A stretch of DNA of 64,000 nt, from NCBI RefSeq assembly GCF_035514885.1, contig NZ_DATJCH010000024.1, positions 248,001 through 312,000 on the forward strand, given 5' to 3'. The notes beneath the pieces were generated by a model. That model was not told where the DNA came from and did no database searches. It saw only the letters and a program-made list of their open reading frames with translations. Of the stretch, positions 60,248-64,000 are shown piece by piece; the stretch's first letter is position 1; every line of letters begins with the position of its first letter. The position numbers and the translations under genes are program-made. The DNA comes from Albibacterium sp035514885 (lineage in GTDB: Bacteria; Bacteroidota; Bacteroidia; Sphingobacteriales; Sphingobacteriaceae).

Positions 60248-61600
60248 ATGAAAAAACCTGTTATAGCTGTATTTGATGTAGGAAAAACAAATAAAAAGCT
60301 TTTTCTATTTGATGAACAGTATAAGATAGTTTTTGAACGATCGGCACGTTTTCTTGAAATTACAGATGAAGATGGATTTCCCTGTGAGAACCTGGAGAGC
60401 CTAAGACTTTCGATATTTGATTCTTTGCATGAAGTATTTCGTAATTCGGAGTTTGAAATAAAAGCGATCAATTTTTCTACCTATGGGGCCAGTATGGTGC
60501 ATGTAGATGAAAATGGAAGACCTTTAACCCCGCTATACAGCTATTTGAAACCATATCCCGAAGACATTCAAAGAGAGTTTTATTCAAAATATGGCGGAGA
60601 GGATCAATTTGCATTTCAAACGGCTTCTCCTGTTTTGGGGAGTCTGAACTCCGGAATGCAGCTTTATAGGATAAAGAAAGAAAGACCAGAGCTATTTAAA
60701 AAGATAAAATATGCTTTACATCTTCCGCAATATATGAGCTTCCTTGTTTCTGGGAAGCTATATTCAGATATAACTAGCATTGGCTGTCACACCAATTTAT
60801 GGGATTTCAGTAAGAATGCATATCATGAATGGGTTGACAAAGAAGGGATAAGAGATAAATTAGCACCGATTGTACCGTCGGATAGTGTGATGCCTGCAAC
60901 TTTTCCGGGTAACAATTATGGAGTAGGAACTGGCTTACACGATAGTTCGGCTGCATTAATACCTTATCTGGTAAGTTTTCAAGAGCCATTCATTCTTATT
61001 TCAACCGGAACCTGGTGTATAAGTTTTAATCCTTTTACAGCTAGTCCGTTGACAAAGGAGGAACTTCAGTCAGATTGTCTTTCATATATACAATATCAAG
61101 GTACTCCGGTAAAAGCTTCACGGCTTTTTGCGGGTCATGAACATGAAGTGGAGGTAAAAAGGATCGCACAATATTTCAATCAGGTTACTTCGAAGTATAA
61201 AAATGTAGCATTTGAAAGTAAGTACTTTGATATTGTGAATGATAAAAGAAGTACACAGCCTTTCTCAGAAATAGATTTGTCTGTATTCTCATCAGATATC
61301 GAAGCATACCATTACCTAATGGCGAATATTGTTTTACAACAAAAAAAATCAACAGAATTAATTATTAATTCATCTGGCGTGAACCGGATTTTCGTAGATG
61401 GGGGTTTTAGTAAGAATTCGATCTATATGAATCTTCTATCACGAGTGTTTCCTGAGATGGAAGTTTTTGCTGCTTCAATGGCTCAGGCTACTGCAATGGG
61501 AACAGCTCTGGCAATTCACAGTTCTTGGAATACTCTGCCCTTGCCTAATGATTTAATTGAGTTGAAATTTTATGCTGCTTCTAAGCAGCCGAAGCTATAA
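60248..61600 (+). CDS. FGGY-family carbohydrate kinase, probable rhamnulokinase
   Basis: A 450-residue sugar kinase of the FGGY family. The N-terminus is VFDVGKTNKKLFLFDE (phosphate-1 region) and the C-terminal domain has the ATP-site FVDGGFSKNSIYMNLL near residue 380 and STGTWCISFNP near residue 253. It lies 16 bases after rhaEW, so L-rhamnulose is the most likely substrate; the sequence alone cannot separate it from related deoxyketose kinases such as fuculokinase. No isomerase gene (rhaA) is in the window. Confidence 0.82.
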   Translation: MKKPVIAVFDVGKTNKKLFLFDEQYKIVFERSARFLEITDEDGFPCENLESLRLSIFDSLHEVFRNSEFEIKAINFSTYGASMVHVDENGRPLTPLYSYLKPYPEDIQREFYSKYGGEDQFAFQTASPVLGSLNSGMQLYRIKKERPELFKKIKYALHLPQYMSFLVSGKLYSDITSIGCHTNLWDFSKNAYHEWVDKEGIRDKLAPIVPSDSVMPATFPGNNYGVGTGLHDSSAALIPYLVSFQEPFILISTGTWCISFNPFTASPLTKEELQSDCLSYIQYQGTPVKASRLFAGHEHEVEVKRIAQYFNQVTSKYKNVAFESKYFDIVNDKRSTQPFSEIDLSVFSSDIEAYHYLMANIVLQQKKSTELIINSSGVNRIFVDGGFSKNSIYMNLLSRVFPEMEVFAASMAQATAMGTALAIHSSWNTLPLPNDLIELKFYAASKQPKL

Positions 61601-61612
61601 TTAATATACCTA

Positions 61613-62788
61613 ATGGAAAAGATGAACGAAAATGATAGTTTATTGAAGTACAACCCTCAATATCCATCTATCTCTGATTTGAAAAAGAAAGCCAAACAGA
61701 GAATGCCGAAATTTGCCTTTGATTATCTTGAAGGTGGTTGTAATGATGAAGTTAATTTGTTGCGTAACGAATCTGATTTTCATCAGATTAGTTTGATGCC
61801 TCATTATCTTCGAAAGATTAAGGGGATGGATATGAGTGTTGATTTGTTTGGTCATCGCTATTCTGCTCCTATTGGCATATCTCCAATTGGTTTGCAAGGT
61901 TTAATGTGGCCTAATGCACCTGAAATATTAGCAAAGGCGGCCTTAAGACAGAATATTCCTTATATTTTAAGTACTGTTTCTACAAGCAGTATTGAGAGAA
62001 TTGCTGAGGTTTCAGAGGGGCAGGCCTGGTTTCAGCTCTATCATCCAACAGAAAACAGCTTGCGTGATGATATTCTAAAACGACTGGCAGCTGTTCAGTG
62101 CCCGGTCTTAGTTGTACTTGTTGATGTTCCCTCTTTTGGTATGCGATATCGTGAAATAAAGAGTGGCTTATCCATGCCTCCACGGATGACTATTAATAAT
62201 TTTCTACAAGCAGCTACTCGACCAACTTGGGCTTTTGAAACACTTCGAGTAGGTATACCTGAGTTTGCAACCTTAAAACCCTATATGTCTAAAGACTTAA
62301 ATCTGAGTCAGTTGGGTAAATTTATGAATTCCACTTTTACAGGTAGGGTTGATGCTGATAAGATTTCAGCTATCCGAGATATTTGGAAAGGAAAACTTGT
62401 AATTAAAGGCATTGTTAATGAAGAGGATGCAGAGAAAGTGACAGCTATTGGAGCAGATGGAATTATTGTTTCTAATCATGGAGGACGGCAGATTGATTCT
62501 GGAGAGTCGACTATTAAGCCTTTGAAAGGCTTGGTAGATAAATTTGGGGATAAATTAAAAGTTATGATTGATAGTGGTTTGCGATCAGGACCTGATATTG
62601 GAAGAGCCTTGGCTTGTGGTGCTGATTTTACCTTTATGGGCAGGCCCTTTATGTATGGAGTAGGCGCCTTAGGTGAAAAAGGTGGCGATCATACAATTGC
62701 TATATTGAAACTACAGCTAAAGCAGGTTATGGAACAATTGGGTTGCGAAACGTTGGAGGATTTCAAGGAATGTTTAATTCAAAAATAA
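61613..62788 (+). CDS. lldD: FMN-dependent L-lactate dehydrogenase (alpha-hydroxy-acid oxidase family)
   Basis: A 391-residue TIM-barrel flavoenzyme that oxidises L-lactate to pyruvate at the membrane, feeding electrons to the quinone pool. Seen: FAFDYLEGGCNDEVNLLRN near residue 34, PIGISPIGLQGLMWPNAPE, FQLYHP near residue 141, the catalytic His motif ISNHGGRQ-type SNHGGRQIDSG near residue 289, and DSGLRSGPDIGRALACGADF. Twelve bases after the kinase, it consumes the L-lactate produced by the RhaW domain, closing the pathway to pyruvate. Confidence 0.88.
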   Translation: MEKMNENDSLLKYNPQYPSISDLKKKAKQRMPKFAFDYLEGGCNDEVNLLRNESDFHQISLMPHYLRKIKGMDMSVDLFGHRYSAPIGISPIGLQGLMWPNAPEILAKAALRQNIPYILSTVSTSSIERIAEVSEGQAWFQLYHPTENSLRDDILKRLAAVQCPVLVVLVDVPSFGMRYREIKSGLSMPPRMTINNFLQAATRPTWAFETLRVGIPEFATLKPYMSKDLNLSQLGKFMNSTFTGRVDADKISAIRDIWKGKLVIKGIVNEEDAEKVTAIGADGIIVSNHGGRQIDSGESTIKPLKGLVDKFGDKLKVMIDSGLRSGPDIGRALACGADFTFMGRPFMYGVGALGEKGGDHTIAILKLQLKQVMEQLGCETLEDFKECLIQK

Positions 62789-62845
62789 TTAAATCAGCAA
62801 TGTTATTCCTTTGAAATATATTAATACTTAGCCCTTATAATAAAA

Positions 62846-64000
62846 TTAAAAAGCTTCACCTAAACTTACTGATACTCCAGAATAACCTTTACTAAAACCA
62901 TAGTCGATTGCAATATTAGTATTCGAACCTTTATTGAACTTAACTCGTAATCCTGCACCGGCTGCAGGATTAATGTGTTTAAATCTACTGTTGTCCGTAT
63001 CACTTACGGAATTAATGCTAGCAAAAACTACAAATCCAAATAAGCCATTGTTGGTTATATCTCTACGATATTCGCTTTCGAGGTAGATCAGGGTTTTTCC
63101 ACGATAACGACTTTGCTCTATTCCTCTGCCCGACTTATATTGAGGTTCCATCCCTATACTGGGTAAGTTTAGGTACGGAGTATGATTATCTAAAACCGTC
63201 CAGAAATAAGACCAGACTGCTAATACATTTTGTTGACCTGGCCTTTTTGCAAAAGGGATATATTTTCGTGCATCGAGATAGATTGATCGCCATGTAGAAT
63301 TGCTGCCTAACAATGTTGAGTTTACACGATAGATTAAATTAGCATAAACGCCAGGAATAGGATTTATAGAATTATTACGAGTATCGTAAAGTAAATTTAG
63401 GCTGATGCCCGAAGAAAAAGCATTTGAACCTTCTTCAGTCCCATAATTATAACCTGTAAAATCTGCCAGACCTGTTGGATAATCTGTATGAATATTATGA
63501 AAGTAATCTAAGTTGTATCCAATGCCTGCATAAAAATAGGGCTTGATGCGTTTCAGGGCACTTTGGTAGAATCGGATATAATTATAGTTAATCAGCAGTT
63601 TATCTTCAGAAGGCTGGCCTCCGCCTAACCCCCAAGTATATTGAGGATAAACCATAAAATGCGTATCGCCCTTGATATTCCAAGTGTTATTGGCAAGCCA
63701 GAGATTACTTCTTAGTGGAATACCGAAACGGCTTCTGAAATTCCAATATGGAGTAAAAACTACAGAAGAGAGGTATGTACTATCCCGATTCCCTAAATAA
63801 AATCCTGCTGTAGTGGATGTTATTAAGATATTGCCACCGCCAGGTAATTCTCCTGAAATGGGTAATATGGAGAAGTACGCTTTTTTATTCTTTTCTTCTT
63901 CAAGGGTTTTTGGTTTTATCTTCAATATGGATTTTCCAATATCGAGTAAGTCTTTTTGTTTAGAAGTATCGCTGGGTACATTATTTTCAATGATAGCATT
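62846..64000 (-). CDS. BamA/TamA-like outer membrane beta-barrel protein, C-terminal part (cut by window edge)
   Basis: The frame runs open to the end of the window, so at least 384 residues of a longer protein are seen; an apparent start at 63925 is an internal TTG. The visible part is a beta-barrel of the surface-antigen D15 type (repeated amphipathic strands; SNLWLANNTWNIKGDTHFM, the RGKTLIYLESEYRRDI strand that resembles the conserved lid loop strand, and a C-terminal strand ending in Phe). It would lie in the outer membrane. In Bacteroidota such proteins occur as accessory homologues besides BamA. It is convergent with lldD. Confidence 0.75.
   Translation of the reverse strand, partial: NAIIENNVPSDTSKQKDLLDIGKSILKIKPKTLEEEKNKKAYFSILPISGELPGGGNILITSTTAGFYLGNRDSTYLSSVVFTPYWNFRSRFGIPLRSNLWLANNTWNIKGDTHFMVYPQYTWGLGGGQPSEDKLLINYNYIRFYQSALKRIKPYFYAGIGYNLDYFHNIHTDYPTGLADFTGYNYGTEEGSNAFSSGISLNLLYDTRNNSINPIPGVYANLIYRVNSTLLGSNSTWRSIYLDARKYIPFAKRPGQQNVLAVWSYFWTVLDNHTPYLNLPSIGMEPQYKSGRGIEQSRYRGKTLIYLESEYRRDITNNGLFGFVVFASINSVSDTDNSRFKHINPAAGAGLRVKFNKGSNTNIAIDYGFSKGYSGVSVSLGEAF

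Noticed and set aside
63923..63925. Start codon for the beta-barrel gene near the right edge
   Set aside because: The codon is a TTG inside a frame that continues to base 64000 with protein-like sequence, so the gene is cut by the window edge.

Overview
The window is AT-rich chromosomal DNA from a member of the Bacteroidota, most likely family Sphingobacteriaceae (Pedobacter-like). The evidence is the gene types (long 1100-residue SecA ending in a zinc motif, 930-residue proofreading PolA, NagB fused to a PIG-L domain, SPOR, DUF6952, LytS/LytTR and MbnP-type lipoproteins) and repeated promoter boxes of the Bacteroidota type TAnnTTTG, two of them with a TTG/TTTG 19 bases upstream. It is mostly core genome. 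I see no prophage, intact insertion sequence or CRISPR array. There is one tRNA, tRNA-Arg(CCT).

Layout. 0-12 kb: 5' end of ahcY, a bacilliredoxin, cdaA (c-di-AMP synthesis) divergent from rsgA-dtd-mazG, then a minus-strand block comB, gcvT, rnhB, polA, purD, then an enoyl-CoA hydratase/SDR pair and clpS. 12.2-13 kb: a gene-free gap holding the decayed remains of a subclass B1 metallo-beta-lactamase lipoprotein. 13-19 kb: a minus-strand metal (probably copper) cluster with two small Cys-motif proteins, a YtkA-like lipoprotein, a TonB-dependent receptor, an MbnP-like lipoprotein and a MauG/MbnH-type di-heme enzyme. 19-23 kb: a small membrane protein, then trpEGC behind a complete attenuator (22-codon leader peptide with three consecutive Trp codons, terminator and competing antiterminator). 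23-46 kb: anmK, nagB fusion, a secreted FAD-type protein, an OmpA lipoprotein, pgi, secA, SPOR, an M20 amidohydrolase, MscS, dnaG, yraN, glutamine cyclotransferase, yicC-gmk-nadD, an odd flavin monooxygenase, a RsmI-family methylase, and a peroxiredoxin-thioredoxin-DUF6952 operon. 46-53 kb: the tRNA, small secreted proteins, a di-heme cytochrome and a MacAB-TolC type efflux operon. 53-64 kb: a LytS/LytTR two-component pair, a carboxylesterase, a repeat-rich intergenic region, a rhamnose-type catabolic module (GntR regulator, RhaEW, kinase, L-lactate dehydrogenase) and a truncated BamA/TamA-like outer membrane protein.

How genes work together. The 13-19 kb cluster fits uptake and handling of a metal: receptor, periplasmic lipoproteins, and a di-heme enzyme that in the MbnH/MbnP pair oxidises a Trp of MbnP to make a Cu(I) site. 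The 56.8-62.8 kb module converts a deoxyketose to its 1-phosphate, splits it, oxidises L-lactaldehyde to L-lactate and then to pyruvate; the isomerase and transporter are not in the window. The trp operon lacks trpD, trpF, trpB and trpA here, so the pathway must be completed elsewhere.

Least ordinary observations: the trp attenuator whose leader mRNA may be leaderless, the paired C-x9-C-x3-C proteins bracketing the TonB receptor, the metallo-beta-lactamase relic, and the stacked inverted repeats at 56.4-56.75 kb, including a terminator-like arm with two mutually exclusive partners. All assignments come from reading the sequence; no database search was run.
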